Origin: Kofleriaceae bacterium
GTDB lineage: Bacteria; Myxococcota_A; Polyangia; Haliangiales; Haliangiaceae
NCBI GenBank assembly: GCA_018057825.1
Contig: JAGPCY010000023.1
Coordinates: 62,001-126,000, forward strand
DNA length: 64,000 nt
Reading direction: 5' to 3'
The notes below the pieces were generated by a model, which saw only the letters and a list, made by a program, of their open reading frames with translations, did not search any database and was not told the DNA's origin. The position numbers were made by a program, and so were the translations under genes. Below, in pieces: positions 1 to 8,757 of this stretch (the stretch's first letter is position 1; each line of letters opens with the position of its first letter).

Positions 1-1
1 G

Positions 2-88
2 CTCCTGGTGGCGGCCGATGATGCCAGCCGGCTCGGGCTGGGCGACACCGAGCGCGCCTTCGCCTTGCTGGCGCCGTGGCCCGAATGA
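2..88 (+). CDS. C-terminal end of an unidentified protein (5' truncated)
   Basis: Only the last 28 codons are in the window. They read in one open frame to a TGA and end in ALLAPWPE, with the high-GC codon use of the neighbours. No domain can be recognised from so short a piece. The stop overlaps the ATG of the next short reading frame (ATGA), so the gene is probably the start of a translationally coupled series that continues into the methyltransferase gene. Confidence 0.6.
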   Translation, partial: LLVAADDASRLGLGDTERAFALLAPWPE

Positions 89-147
89 GCCAACCTCGCG
101 TCTACCTCACGCGCTCGGCACGTCCCGTGCTCGGTGACCGCGGATGA
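85..147 (+). CDS. 20-codon coupled micro-ORF
   Basis: A 20-residue frame (starts MSQPRVYLTR, ends LGDRG) begins inside the stop codon of the preceding gene (ATGA at 85-88). It ends inside the start codon of the methyltransferase (ATGA at 144-147). The double 4-bp overlap is what a ribosome-reinitiation relay looks like. There is no recognisable domain, signal peptide or metal motif. It may equally be a chance frame bridging two coupled genes, or the remnant of a longer protein; the only support is the geometry. Confidence 0.35.
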   Translation: MSQPRVYLTRSARPVLGDRG

Positions 148-893
148 CCGCGCCGACCCGGAGCCCGGAGTTCTTCGATCCCGTCGCGCTCGCCCAGGCG
201 GTGCGCGAGCGCGCGCCGGTGACCGACGCCTGGTTCGAGCGGCTGTACCCGCCGCCGCTGCGGATCATGTCGGGCACGCACTGGACCCCGCTGGCGATCG
301 CCCAGCGGGTGGTCGCGCTCCTGGATCCGACCGGCGACGAGGTCATGCTCGACGTCGGCGCCGGGGTCGGCAAGGTCGTGCTGGTCGGGGCGCTGCAGTC
401 GTCGGCGCGGTGGTGGGGCCTCGAGCTGCGCGCGCCGCTGGTGCGGGCCGCCACCCAGGCCGCGCGGGCCCTCGAGGTCGCCGATCGGGTGTCGATGTTC
501 GAGGACGACGCCCGGAGCTTCGACTGGTCGATGGCCGACGGGGTCTACCTGTTCAATCCCTTCGGCGAGCTGCAGATGCGCGCCGATGCCTCGACTCTGC
601 GCCCGGTCGGCCCGCTGGCGGGGCTGGTGGCGATGACCGAGCGCCGGGCCGCCCGCGACGAGCTGATCCAGATCGCGTGCGAGCGCGCGTGGACCCTGCG
701 GCCGGGCAGTCGGGTCGTCACGTACCACGGCTTCGGTGGCTCGTGGCCGCGGTGCCTCGACCTGGTCGCGCGCGAGCCGGCGGGCGCCGACGTCCTCGAG
801 CTGTGGGTCCGGGTCGGCGACCCGCGGTCGTCGCCACCGCCGGGGTCGTCGGCGGCGGCGGCGTCGTCGTCGTCGTCGTCGTCGGAGGCGTGA
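144..893 (+). CDS. Class I SAM-dependent methyltransferase (DOT1-like fold)
   Basis: A 249-residue protein with a Rossmann methyltransferase core. The glycine-rich SAM motif LDVGAGVGK is at about residues 69-77, an acidic end of beta-2 (WWGLELRAP) follows at about 90-98, and GVYLFNPFGE at about 133-142 is in the place of the family's motif IV. The NPFGE segment and the upstream helix resemble DOT1-like and other small-substrate methyltransferases; the substrate cannot be told. The last 20 residues are a low-complexity Pro/Ser/Ala tail ending in seven serines, encoded by a GTC/TCG run. The ATG overlaps the previous stop by 4 bp. The gene converges on the sigma-54 activator gene with only 8 bp between them. 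Confidence 0.75.
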   Translation: MTAPTRSPEFFDPVALAQAVRERAPVTDAWFERLYPPPLRIMSGTHWTPLAIAQRVVALLDPTGDEVMLDVGAGVGKVVLVGALQSSARWWGLELRAPLVRAATQAARALEVADRVSMFEDDARSFDWSMADGVYLFNPFGELQMRADASTLRPVGPLAGLVAMTERRAARDELIQIACERAWTLRPGSRVVTYHGFGGSWPRCLDLVAREPAGADVLELWVRVGDPRSSPPPGSSAAAASSSSSSSEA

Positions 894-901
894 GCGGACG
901 A

Positions 902-1855
<954 letters not shown>

Positions 1856-1856
1856 C

Positions 1857-1871
1857 ACGACATTTTGTCGT
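1857..1871. promoter_or_regulatory. Perfect inverted repeat, candidate activator-binding site (UAS)
   Basis: ACGACA-TTT-TGTCGT is a perfect palindrome with 6-bp arms and a 3-bp spacer. It lies directly before the activator start codon and about 140 bp upstream of the -24 element at 2009. That is the usual distance for an enhancer of an EBP. Its AT-rich core stands out in this GC-rich sequence. It could serve both autoregulation and activation of the divergent operon. Confidence 0.6.
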
Positions 1872-2008
1872 ATTTCGTGGCCCAATGATGAGAGAGCTGC
1901 ACACGAACGTCAGAAACTCAGCGCGCGACCCGACCCGCGCACGGCCCGCGGCCGGCGCGATCCGGCCCCGTCGGTCGCCGTCGACGCCAGGCCATCACCC
2001 GCGTCCCC

Positions 2009-2024
2009 TGGCACGTCGGTTGCT
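2009..2024 (+). promoter_or_regulatory. Sigma-54 (-24/-12) promoter of the Ehr operon
   Basis: TGGCACGTCGGTTGCT matches the sigma-54 consensus TGGCACG-N4-TTGCW at every defined position. It points towards the seven-gene operon and lies between the divergent activator gene and the first operon gene. Transcription would start near 2035, only a few bases before the first usable start codon (GTG 2037), so the message would be leaderless or nearly so. Confidence 0.85.
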
Positions 2025-2036
2025 GTACCGAAGCGC

Positions 2037-2423
2037 GTGGCACCGCGCCGTGAGCCCTCGATCGTCGTGGTCGGACGCGACCCGCTGGTCGCGCGCGGGC
2101 TCGTGACCTATCTGACCGAGGCCGGCTTTCCGGCCCGCGCCGCCCGCGAGCTGCCCAGCCCGCCGAGCCTGGATGCCCAGGTGGTCGCGGTGATCGCGTT
2201 CCCCGACGAGCTGCCCGAGCCCCTGGCCCTGGCGCCGGTCGCGGCGCTGCAGCGTCACCGCCAGGACGTCCTCCTGGTCCTGGTGTCGAGCCGGCCGAGC
2301 CGCTTCGCCGAGCTGGTTAAGCGGGCGCGGCGCTCGACGGTCGCGCTGCCCGCGCCGGTGTTCGGCTGGGCCCTGGTCGACCTGGTCCGCGCCCACCAGG
2401 CCGAGGCTGGAGGGCGACGATGA
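2037..2423 (+). CDS. Receiver-like (pseudo-response-regulator) protein, first gene of the Ehr operon
   Basis: A 128-residue protein starting at GTG 2037, the first start codon after the sigma-54 promoter. The segment SIVVVGRDPLVARGLVTYL followed by a beta-alpha pattern matches a CheY-like receiver fold. The acidic pocket is reduced (GRD instead of DD), and the strand that should carry the phospho-acceptor Asp reads VVAVIAFPDELP, with Ala/Phe at the key place. It has no output domain. It is probably a non-phosphorylated receiver that works by protein contact, possibly with the membrane complex or the divergent activator; that role is inference. The stop overlaps the start of the next gene (ATGA). 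Confidence 0.6.
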   Translation: MAPRREPSIVVVGRDPLVARGLVTYLTEAGFPARAARELPSPPSLDAQVVAVIAFPDELPEPLALAPVAALQRHRQDVLLVLVSSRPSRFAELVKRARRSTVALPAPVFGWALVDLVRAHQAEAGGRR

Positions 2424-4381
2424 CCCCGCTTCTGTGGTCGGTGCCGGCGCTCCTGGCCGGAGTGGTCCTGGCCACCGCGTTGCCGGGGCGACGCGCCAAG
2501 TTCACCGCCGCGCTCGCGAGCCAGGCCGTGGCCGCGCTCCTGGTCGGGTGGACGATCGCGCCGGTCCTGACCGGCGCGACCCCGGCGGTGACCGCGGTCT
2601 ACGCGTGGTCGTACCCGTTCGACGACGTCCGCTTGCACGTCGACGCCCTGGCCGCGTGCTTCCTGGCCTGGTCGCTGCCGCTCACGCTCCTCGGCACGAT
2701 CTACGCCGCCGGCTATCTGCGCCCGGCCTTCGCGGCTGGCCGCAGCCCGGGGCCGCACCTGGCGCTCCTCAACCTGATCGCGCTGTCGTTCGTGATCGTC
2801 TACGCGGTGCAGAACGCGCTGGTGTTCTTGATCGGCTGGGAGACCGCGGCGGTCGCGGCCTGGCTCCTGGTGATCTTCGACTACCGCAGCCAGAAGATCC
2901 GCTTCGCCGGCTTCAACTACCTGGTGTCGACCCACGTCGGGCTGTTCGTGCTGGTCGCCGCCTTCATGCTCCTGCACAGCCAGACCCGGTCGATGGACTT
3001 CGCGGCGTTCGCGCCGGCGCTGGCCCAGCCCGGCGAGCGCCGCGACGCGGTCTTCGTCTTGCTGGTCGTGGCCTTCGCGCTCAAGGCGGCGTTCTTCCCG
3101 ATGCACACCTGGCTGCCGCGGGCCCACGCCGCCGCGCCGGCCCACGTCTCGGCGCTCATGTCCGGCGTGATCCACAAGGCCGGGCTGTTCGGCCTCCTGC
3201 GCTTCCTCCTCATGCTGGGGCGACCCGACGAGTGGATGGGCTGGACCCTGGTCGCGCTCGGTCTGACGTCGGCGCTGTTCGGGGTGCTGGCGACCGCCGC
3301 GCAGCGCGATCTCAAGCGCCTGCTCGGCTACTCCTCGACGGAGAACGTCGGCATCGCCGCGGTCGGCTTCGGCCTGGGCGCCCTCGGGTTGACCTGGGCC
3401 AACCCGGCGCTGGTGGTGGCTGGCTTCGGCGGTGGGCTGTTCCACCTGATCAACCACGCGCTCTTCAAGTGCCTCTTGTTCTACGGCGCCGGCGCGATCC
3501 ACCACGCCACCCACACTGTCGACCTCGAGCGCCTGGGCGGGCTGGCCCGGGCCATGCCGTGGACCGCCGCGCTGTTCCTTCTCGGCGGCCTGGCGATCGC
3601 CGGGCTGCCACCGCTCAACGGGTTCTGGAGCGAGCTCGTGGTGGTGCGCGGGCTGGCCAGCGGCGGCGCGCCGTCGACCCTGGCCAACGTCGCCCTGGCG
3701 GTGACCGCGGCGCTCCTCGGCTTCGTCGGCGCGACCAGCGCGCTGGCGATCACCCGCGGCTTCGGCGTGGCGTTCCTGGGGACGCGGCGCGATCCGTCGC
3801 TCGCGCCGCGCGAGGTCGGATGGGCGATGCGCGGGGTCATGGTGGTCCACGCCCTGCTGGTGCTCGCGATCGGCCTGGTGCCGACGCTCGGCCTGGCGCT
3901 GGTGCAGCCGGTGGTCGATCAGTTCGCGCCGGCGTCGTCGGTGGCGAGCGGCCTGGCCGCGACCCAGGACGCGGTCTGGGTGGCGGTCGCGATCGGCGCT
4001 GCCACCGCCGGAGTTGGCGTGGCGGTCGCCCGTCGGGTTCGGCGCCACGTCACCTGGGGCTGCGGCTACACCGTCGCGACCCCGCGGTTGCAGTACACCG
4101 CGACCTCGTTCTCGGCGCTGTTCAACCGGCTGTTCGCCGCGGTCCTGCCGGCGCGCCAGCGCGGCGCGTTGCCGACCGAGGTCTTCCCGACGCATCACGG
4201 CCACCTCGCGGTCGACCACGCCGATCCGGTCGAGGGCCGCATGTACGAGGTCCTGGCCGACAACGAGGCCACCGCGGTCAAGATCTCGCAGCGCGTCCCC
4301 GACGAGCCGCGCATCGGCTTCGCCCTCGGGCTGGTGGTGCTGGTGGTGCTCGTCGCCCTGGCGATCGGAGCGCGGACATGA
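2420..4381 (+). CDS. Ehr/hydrogenase-4 type membrane subunit B (NuoL/HyfB-like antiporter subunit)
   Basis: A 653-residue polytopic protein of the proton-translocating NuoL/M/N-Mrp family. The mid-protein signature FALKAAFFPMHTWLP, followed by AH..AP..VSALMSGVIHK, carries the conserved lysines of the antiporter channel. A second lysine lies in the half-channel around QRDLKRLLGYSSTEN. The C-terminal extension RRHVTWGCGY..P.LQYTATSF is characteristic of HyfB/HycC rather than NuoL. It should form one of the ion-pumping arms of the complex. It is coupled to both neighbours by 4-bp overlaps. Confidence 0.85.
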   Translation: MTPLLWSVPALLAGVVLATALPGRRAKFTAALASQAVAALLVGWTIAPVLTGATPAVTAVYAWSYPFDDVRLHVDALAACFLAWSLPLTLLGTIYAAGYLRPAFAAGRSPGPHLALLNLIALSFVIVYAVQNALVFLIGWETAAVAAWLLVIFDYRSQKIRFAGFNYLVSTHVGLFVLVAAFMLLHSQTRSMDFAAFAPALAQPGERRDAVFVLLVVAFALKAAFFPMHTWLPRAHAAAPAHVSALMSGVIHKAGLFGLLRFLLMLGRPDEWMGWTLVALGLTSALFGVLATAAQRDLKRLLGYSSTENVGIAAVGFGLGALGLTWANPALVVAGFGGGLFHLINHALFKCLLFYGAGAIHHATHTVDLERLGGLARAMPWTAALFLLGGLAIAGLPPLNGFWSELVVVRGLASGGAPSTLANVALAVTAALLGFVGATSALAITRGFGVAFLGTRRDPSLAPREVGWAMRGVMVVHALLVLAIGLVPTLGLALVQPVVDQFAPASSVASGLAATQDAVWVAVAIGAATAGVGVAVARRVRRHVTWGCGYTVATPRLQYTATSFSALFNRLFAAVLPARQRGALPTEVFPTHHGHLAVDHADPVEGRMYEVLADNEATAVKISQRVPDEPRIGFALGLVVLVVLVALAIGART

Positions 4382-5298
4382 CCGCGGTGATCGTCCTCGG
4401 ACACCTGGCGGCCGTGGTGATCGCGCCGATCCTGGTGGTCGGGGTGATCACGCGGGTCAAGGCCCGCTGGGCCGGGCGGCGCGGCCCGCCGCTGGTCCAG
4501 CTCGCCTTCGATCTTCGGCGCCTGGTCGGCAAGGACCTCGTGCGCAGCACGACCACGACCGCGGTGTTCGCCGCCGCGCCGTGGGTGGTGCTCGCGACCG
4601 CGCTGGCCGCGACCCTGGTCGTGCCCCTGGCCGGGCCGGCGCCGCTGTCGTTCGGCTACGACTTCCTCCTGGTGATCTACCTGTGGGGGCTCGGGCGCCT
4701 GGCGCTCATGCTCGGCGCCCTCGACACCGGCAGCCCGTTCGAGGGGATGGGCGCCAGCCGCGAGGCGACCTTCGGCGCGCTCCTCGAGCCGGCGGTGATC
4801 TTGACCTTGATCGCGCTGGCCGCGGCCGCCGAACAGCCGAGCCTGGCCGGCGCCCTGGCGGTCCGTCCCGACGGGCCGGCCACCGCGGCGCTGTGGCTGG
4901 CCGCCCTCGTCGCGCTCACGATCGCGCTCCAGGTCGAGTGCGCGCGCATGCCGGTCGACGACCCGACGACGCACCTCGAGCTGACCATGATCCACGAGGT
5001 CATGATCCTCGATCACAGCGGCCCGGACCTCGCCGCGGTCACCGCTGGTGCGGCGATCAAGCTGGCGACCGGGGTCGCGCTCCTCGCCGGCCTGCTCAAC
5101 CCGATGCCGGCGTCGGCCGGGGCGGCGGCGGTGGTCGCTGGTCAGGTCGGCGCGATGCTGGCGGTGGCGATCGCGCTGGGCGCGATCGAGGCCACGGTCG
5201 CGCGGCTGCGCCTGCGCGCGATCTCGCAGTACCTCCTGGCCGCGGCGGTGGCCAGCCTGGTCGCGATCCTCGCGACCTCGTGGCGAGGGCTGCCGTGA
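4378..5298 (+). CDS. Ehr complex membrane subunit C (NuoH/HyfC/HycD-like)
   Basis: A 306-residue membrane protein with about eight hydrophobic segments. In complex I and group-4 hydrogenases the NuoH-like subunit anchors the peripheral arm and forms the entry of the quinone or coupling site. The cytoplasmic loop ARMPVDDPTTHLELTMIHE is the hydrogenase-4/formate-hydrogenlyase version of this region, where acidic residues couple redox chemistry to ion movement. Positively charged loops (RVKARWAGRRG near residue 25) fit the inside. ATGA overlap with the preceding gene and GTGA with the following gene show tight coupling. Confidence 0.85.
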   Translation: MTAVIVLGHLAAVVIAPILVVGVITRVKARWAGRRGPPLVQLAFDLRRLVGKDLVRSTTTTAVFAAAPWVVLATALAATLVVPLAGPAPLSFGYDFLLVIYLWGLGRLALMLGALDTGSPFEGMGASREATFGALLEPAVILTLIALAAAAEQPSLAGALAVRPDGPATAALWLAALVALTIALQVECARMPVDDPTTHLELTMIHEVMILDHSGPDLAAVTAGAAIKLATGVALLAGLLNPMPASAGAAAVVAGQVGAMLAVAIALGAIEATVARLRLRAISQYLLAAAVASLVAILATSWRGLP

Positions 5299-5903
5299 GC
5301 ACCGCGCTGGTGGTCTTCGTGCTGGTGCTCCTGGCGCCGCTGTTCTTGGCGTCGTGGCGGGTCAGCCTCCTCGGCCTCGCCGGTCAAGGCGCGATCCTGG
5401 CCGGGGTCGCCTACCAGCGCGACGGCGTCGCGACCGTCGCCGACGCGATCCGCCTGATCGATCTCGGCGTGGTGCGCGCGGTGCTAGTGCCGCTGGCGCT
5501 GTACCAGGTGATGGCGGCCCGCCGCACGGCGGCCCGCAACGACGTGATCGCGCCCAGCCTGGTGTCGTGGGCGCTGGCGGTGATCGCGGTCCTGGTGGCG
5601 TTTCGGTTCGCGGCGCGGATGCCGCTGGCCGAGGCCGAGCGGCCGTTCATCGCGGTCGGCGCCGCCGCGCTCTTGCTCGCGCTCCTGGTGCTGGCGTCGA
5701 GCGAGCGGGTCTTCAGCCAGGCGGTCGGGGTGTTCCGCCTCGAGAACGCGATCGCGGTGTTCGAGCTGGCCACGCCCGAGCCCGACGCCGACCCGGCGGT
5801 GCGCGGCGCCCTGGCCGCGCTCTTGCTCGTGACGCTCGGGCTCACGCGCTGGTACCTGCGACGACTGTCGCCGACCGGCCACGCCGACCCGGAGGCGCCG
5901 TGA
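5295..5903 (+). CDS. Ehr complex membrane subunit E (NuoK/HyfE-like)
   Basis: A 202-residue protein with about six hydrophobic helices, matching the length and position of HyfE, the extended NuoK-like subunit of hydrogenase-4. The segment RVFSQAVGVFRLENAIAVF in the second half is the typical conserved stretch with the helix-embedded Glu (RLEN). It starts at a GTG inside the stop codon of the previous gene. Individual family members diverge strongly, so the assignment rests on length, topology, the LEN motif and operon order B-C-E-F-G-I. Confidence 0.75.
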   Translation: MSTALVVFVLVLLAPLFLASWRVSLLGLAGQGAILAGVAYQRDGVATVADAIRLIDLGVVRAVLVPLALYQVMAARRTAARNDVIAPSLVSWALAVIAVLVAFRFAARMPLAEAERPFIAVGAAALLLALLVLASSERVFSQAVGVFRLENAIAVFELATPEPDADPAVRGALAALLLVTLGLTRWYLRRLSPTGHADPEAP

Positions 5904-7306
5904 ACCCGGCGTGGTGGGTGCTGGCGCCGCTGGTCGCGCTCGTGGCGATCGGCCCGGGCCGACGGCGCAACGCCCTGGTCCTGGTCGCCGCCGCGGTGAT
6001 CGAGGTCGCGGTCGCCACCACGCTGGCGGTCGGCGGCGTCGATCCCGGCGCCGATCATCTGTTCACCACCGACGCCACCGCCCGGCTGTTCCTCCTGGTC
6101 ATCGACTGGGCCTTCGTCGGCGTCGTGGTCTACGCGTGGAACCGGGCCCGCCTCGATCCGACCCGCCCCGAGAACAGCGCCCGGCGCGGCTACCTCGGCG
6201 TGCTCTTCCTGGTCGGCATCAACCTGACGGTGGTCGCCAACCACGTCGTCCTGGCGTGGATCGCCCTCGAGGTCACCAGCCTGGCGGCGGCGCAGCAGAT
6301 CGCCCAGGCCAACCTGGCAGGCTCGATCGGCGCGTCGTGGCGCTACCTGGTGTTCTCGATCGTCGGCCTGGGCCTGGCGGCGCTCGGGTTCTGGTGCCTG
6401 GCCCGCGGCGCCGGCCACGAGGCCCTGCGCTTCGATCACCTGGCGGCCAGCCCGGCCTCGAACGATCCGTGGCGCGAGCTCGGCTTCGCGCTGCTCGTGC
6501 TCGGGCTCGGCACCAAGCTCGGCCTGGCGCCGATGTACGCCTGGCTGCCCGAGACCTACGACGAGGCGCCGGCCGCGGTCACCGCGATGCTGGCGGCGGT
6601 GCAGTTCAACGGCACGCTGGTGCTGCTCATCCGGGTCTTGCAGATCCCGGGCGCGCGCACCGGGATCGCCGGCGACGCCCTCCTGGTCCTGGGCCTGGCC
6701 TCGATGGCGGTGTCGGCCGGCAGCATCCTCGCGACCCGCAACATCAAGCGGCTGGTCGCCTACGCCTCGATCAACCACGCCGGGGTCATCGCGATCGGGC
6801 TGGGTCTCGGCGGCGACGCCGCTTATGGCGTCCTCCTCTACGCGGTGTCGAACGCCTTCATCAAGGCGATCTTGTTCCTGTCGATCGGCCACATCGAGCA
6901 GCACTACCGCACCAAGCACATGCGCGAGGTCGGTGGACTCATCAAGGACCTGCCGTACACCGGGCTGTTCCTCATGGTCGGCACCTTCGCGCTCCTCGGC
7001 TTCCCGCCCTTCGGCAGCTTCCTCGGCGAGCTGCTGATCCTGTCGGAGCTGGCGGCGTCCGAGCAGATGTTGGTGTTCACCGGCTTCGCCGCGGTCCTGG
7101 CCACCACCTTCGTCGCCACCGGCCGCTCGGTGTTCCCGATGATCTGGGGCGAGAGCCGCATCAAGGCGACCTGGGGCCGGCAGCCGCTCTTGCCGCACCT
7201 GCCCAAGCTCCTGCTCCTGGTCGCGCTGGTGATGCTCGGGTTGTACCTGCCGCCGTCGTTCAACGCGCTGTTCCGCGAGGTCGCGCTCGCGATGGGGGGA
7301 CGATGA
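5900..7306 (+). CDS. Ehr complex membrane subunit F (NuoN/NuoM/HyfF-like antiporter subunit)
   Basis: A 468-residue polytopic protein of the NuoL/M/N family. GTKLGLAPMYAWLPETYDEA, then P.AVTAMLAAVQFNG, is the conserved transmembrane region with the channel lysine. RNIKRLVAYASINHAGVI carries the second conserved lysine. It is the second putative ion-pumping subunit of the operon, and its order after the E-like subunit fits HyfF. It starts at a GTG that overlaps the previous stop. No missing key residue is evident, so ion translocation itself looks competent. Confidence 0.85.
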   Translation: MNPAWWVLAPLVALVAIGPGRRRNALVLVAAAVIEVAVATTLAVGGVDPGADHLFTTDATARLFLLVIDWAFVGVVVYAWNRARLDPTRPENSARRGYLGVLFLVGINLTVVANHVVLAWIALEVTSLAAAQQIAQANLAGSIGASWRYLVFSIVGLGLAALGFWCLARGAGHEALRFDHLAASPASNDPWRELGFALLVLGLGTKLGLAPMYAWLPETYDEAPAAVTAMLAAVQFNGTLVLLIRVLQIPGARTGIAGDALLVLGLASMAVSAGSILATRNIKRLVAYASINHAGVIAIGLGLGGDAAYGVLLYAVSNAFIKAILFLSIGHIEQHYRTKHMREVGGLIKDLPYTGLFLMVGTFALLGFPPFGSFLGELLILSELAASEQMLVFTGFAAVLATTFVATGRSVFPMIWGESRIKATWGRQPLLPHLPKLLLLVALVMLGLYLPPSFNALFREVALAMGGR

Positions 7307-8757
7307 CCTCGCTGGTGGTCCACGCGGTCCCGCTCGACGAGGTCGTGGTCCTACCGCCGCGGCCGTGGCGCAACTGGGTCAAGGCCGAGCTGGCCCAGGG
7401 CAGTCGGCCGGTGATGTTGTGGGGCCGGCCCGATCGCGACGGCGTGGTGGTGACGATCGCGCTCCAGCGCGCCGACCGCGGCCTCGACGTCTTGCGCACC
7501 GTGGTCGAGCCGAGCCACGGCTACTTCGCGTTGACCGAGGTCGCGACCGCGCTGCACGGCAACGAGCGCGAGCTGCACGAGGAGCTGGGCGTGCGCTTGA
7601 CCGGCCACCCGTGGCTCAAGCCGATCCGCCACGCCGGTCAACGCCAGGCCGACATGGCGACTTATCCGTACTATCGGGTCGACGGCAAGTGCGTGCACGA
7701 GGTCGCGGTCGGCCCGATCCACGCCGGGGTGATCGAGCCCGGCAGCTTCCGGTTCCAGTGCCTGGGCGAGCAGGTCTTGCACCTCGAGATCCAGCTCGGC
7801 TATCAGCACCGCGGCGTCGAGGCGCTCCTGGTCGGCGCCCCGCCGGCGCGCGCGGTCGCCCTGGCCGAGACGATCGCCGGGGACGCCAGCGTGGCTCACG
7901 CCTGGGCGACCTGCGCCGCCCTCGAGCGGCTGGCCGGCGTCGAGGTCGACGCCGAGGTCGAGCGCCTTCGGGTCGCGTACCTCGAGCTCGAGCGGATCGC
8001 GATGCACCTGGCCGGGCTGACCGGCCTGGCGACCGACGTCGGCTTCCTGCCCGCGGCCTCGACCTACGGGCGGCTGCGCACCACCGCGATCAACACCACG
8101 ATGCGGCTGTCGGGGAGCCGGTTCGGACGCAGCGCCCTGGCGCCCGGCGGGGTCCGGGCCCGACTCGCCGGCGACGCGGTCCGCGACGCGGTCGCGCTCC
8201 TCGCCGAGCACGGCGCCACCGCCGACGAGGTCTTCTTCGGGTCGCGGATCGTGCGGTCGCGCCTGCAGGGCGTCGGCGCGTTGACCACGGCTCAGGCCAC
8301 GGCGATCGGGCTGGTCGGCCCGGCGGCGCGGGCCTGTGGGGTCGCCCTCGATCAGCGGGTCGACGCCGCCGGCGCGTACCAGGCGCGACCGATCGCGATC
8401 CAGGTCGAGTCCGCCGGCGACTGCTGGGCGCGGGCGCGGCTGCGGGCTCGTGAGCTGACCGCGTCGCTGGCCTGGCTCGCGGCCGAGGCCCCCCACCTGA
8501 CCGCGCCGCCACCGCCGGCGTCGCTGCCGGCCCTGGCGCCAGCCTCGCTGGCGATCGCGCTGTGCGAGAGCTGGCGCGGCGAGGTGGTCCACGCGCTCGA
8601 GACCGACGGCGACGGCCGGGTGGTGCGGCACAAGGTCCAGGATCCGTCGCTGCGCAACTGGCTCGGCCTGGCCCTGGGCCTGCGCGACAACGACATCTCC
8701 GACTTCCCGATCTGCAACAAGAGCTACGACCTGTCCTACTGCGGGAACGATCTGTGA
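7303..8757 (+). CDS. Ehr catalytic-like large subunit (NuoC-NuoD/HyfG fusion) lacking Ni-Fe ligands
   Basis: A 484-residue fusion of a NuoC-like N-terminal domain (about 1-165) and a NuoD/hydrogenase large-subunit domain (about 170-484), as in HycE/HyfG. The entry to the second domain, EVAVGPIHAGVIEPGSFRFQ, is typical of group-4 hydrogenases. A working Ni-Fe enzyme needs an N-terminal CxxC and a C-terminal DPCxxC. Here the first is replaced by AETIAGDASVAHAW, and the C-terminus reads DFPICNKSYDLSYCGNDL, with two cysteines eight residues apart and no CxxC. It also lacks the C-terminal extension removed during hydrogenase maturation. It therefore should not bind Ni-Fe. This is the hallmark of Ehr complexes, such as the Rv0081-0087 locus type of mycobacteria; the electron donor or acceptor is unknown. 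Confidence 0.85.
   Translation: MTSLVVHAVPLDEVVVLPPRPWRNWVKAELAQGSRPVMLWGRPDRDGVVVTIALQRADRGLDVLRTVVEPSHGYFALTEVATALHGNERELHEELGVRLTGHPWLKPIRHAGQRQADMATYPYYRVDGKCVHEVAVGPIHAGVIEPGSFRFQCLGEQVLHLEIQLGYQHRGVEALLVGAPPARAVALAETIAGDASVAHAWATCAALERLAGVEVDAEVERLRVAYLELERIAMHLAGLTGLATDVGFLPAASTYGRLRTTAINTTMRLSGSRFGRSALAPGGVRARLAGDAVRDAVALLAEHGATADEVFFGSRIVRSRLQGVGALTTAQATAIGLVGPAARACGVALDQRVDAAGAYQARPIAIQVESAGDCWARARLRARELTASLAWLAAEAPHLTAPPPPASLPALAPASLAIALCESWRGEVVHALETDGDGRVVRHKVQDPSLRNWLGLALGLRDNDISDFPICNKSYDLSYCGNDL

Noticed and set aside
868-888. CRISPR-like or regulatory repeat in the GTC run
   Set aside because: It is a trinucleotide run encoding the poly-Ser tail of the methyltransferase; the same holds for the GTC run near 48265 (poly-Asp) and the GTG run near 23935 (poly-Thr).
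7303-8757. Functional group-4 [NiFe] hydrogenase
   Set aside because: Subunit set and order fit hydrogenase-4, but both CxxC metal motifs are missing from the large subunit and no C-terminal processing extension is present.
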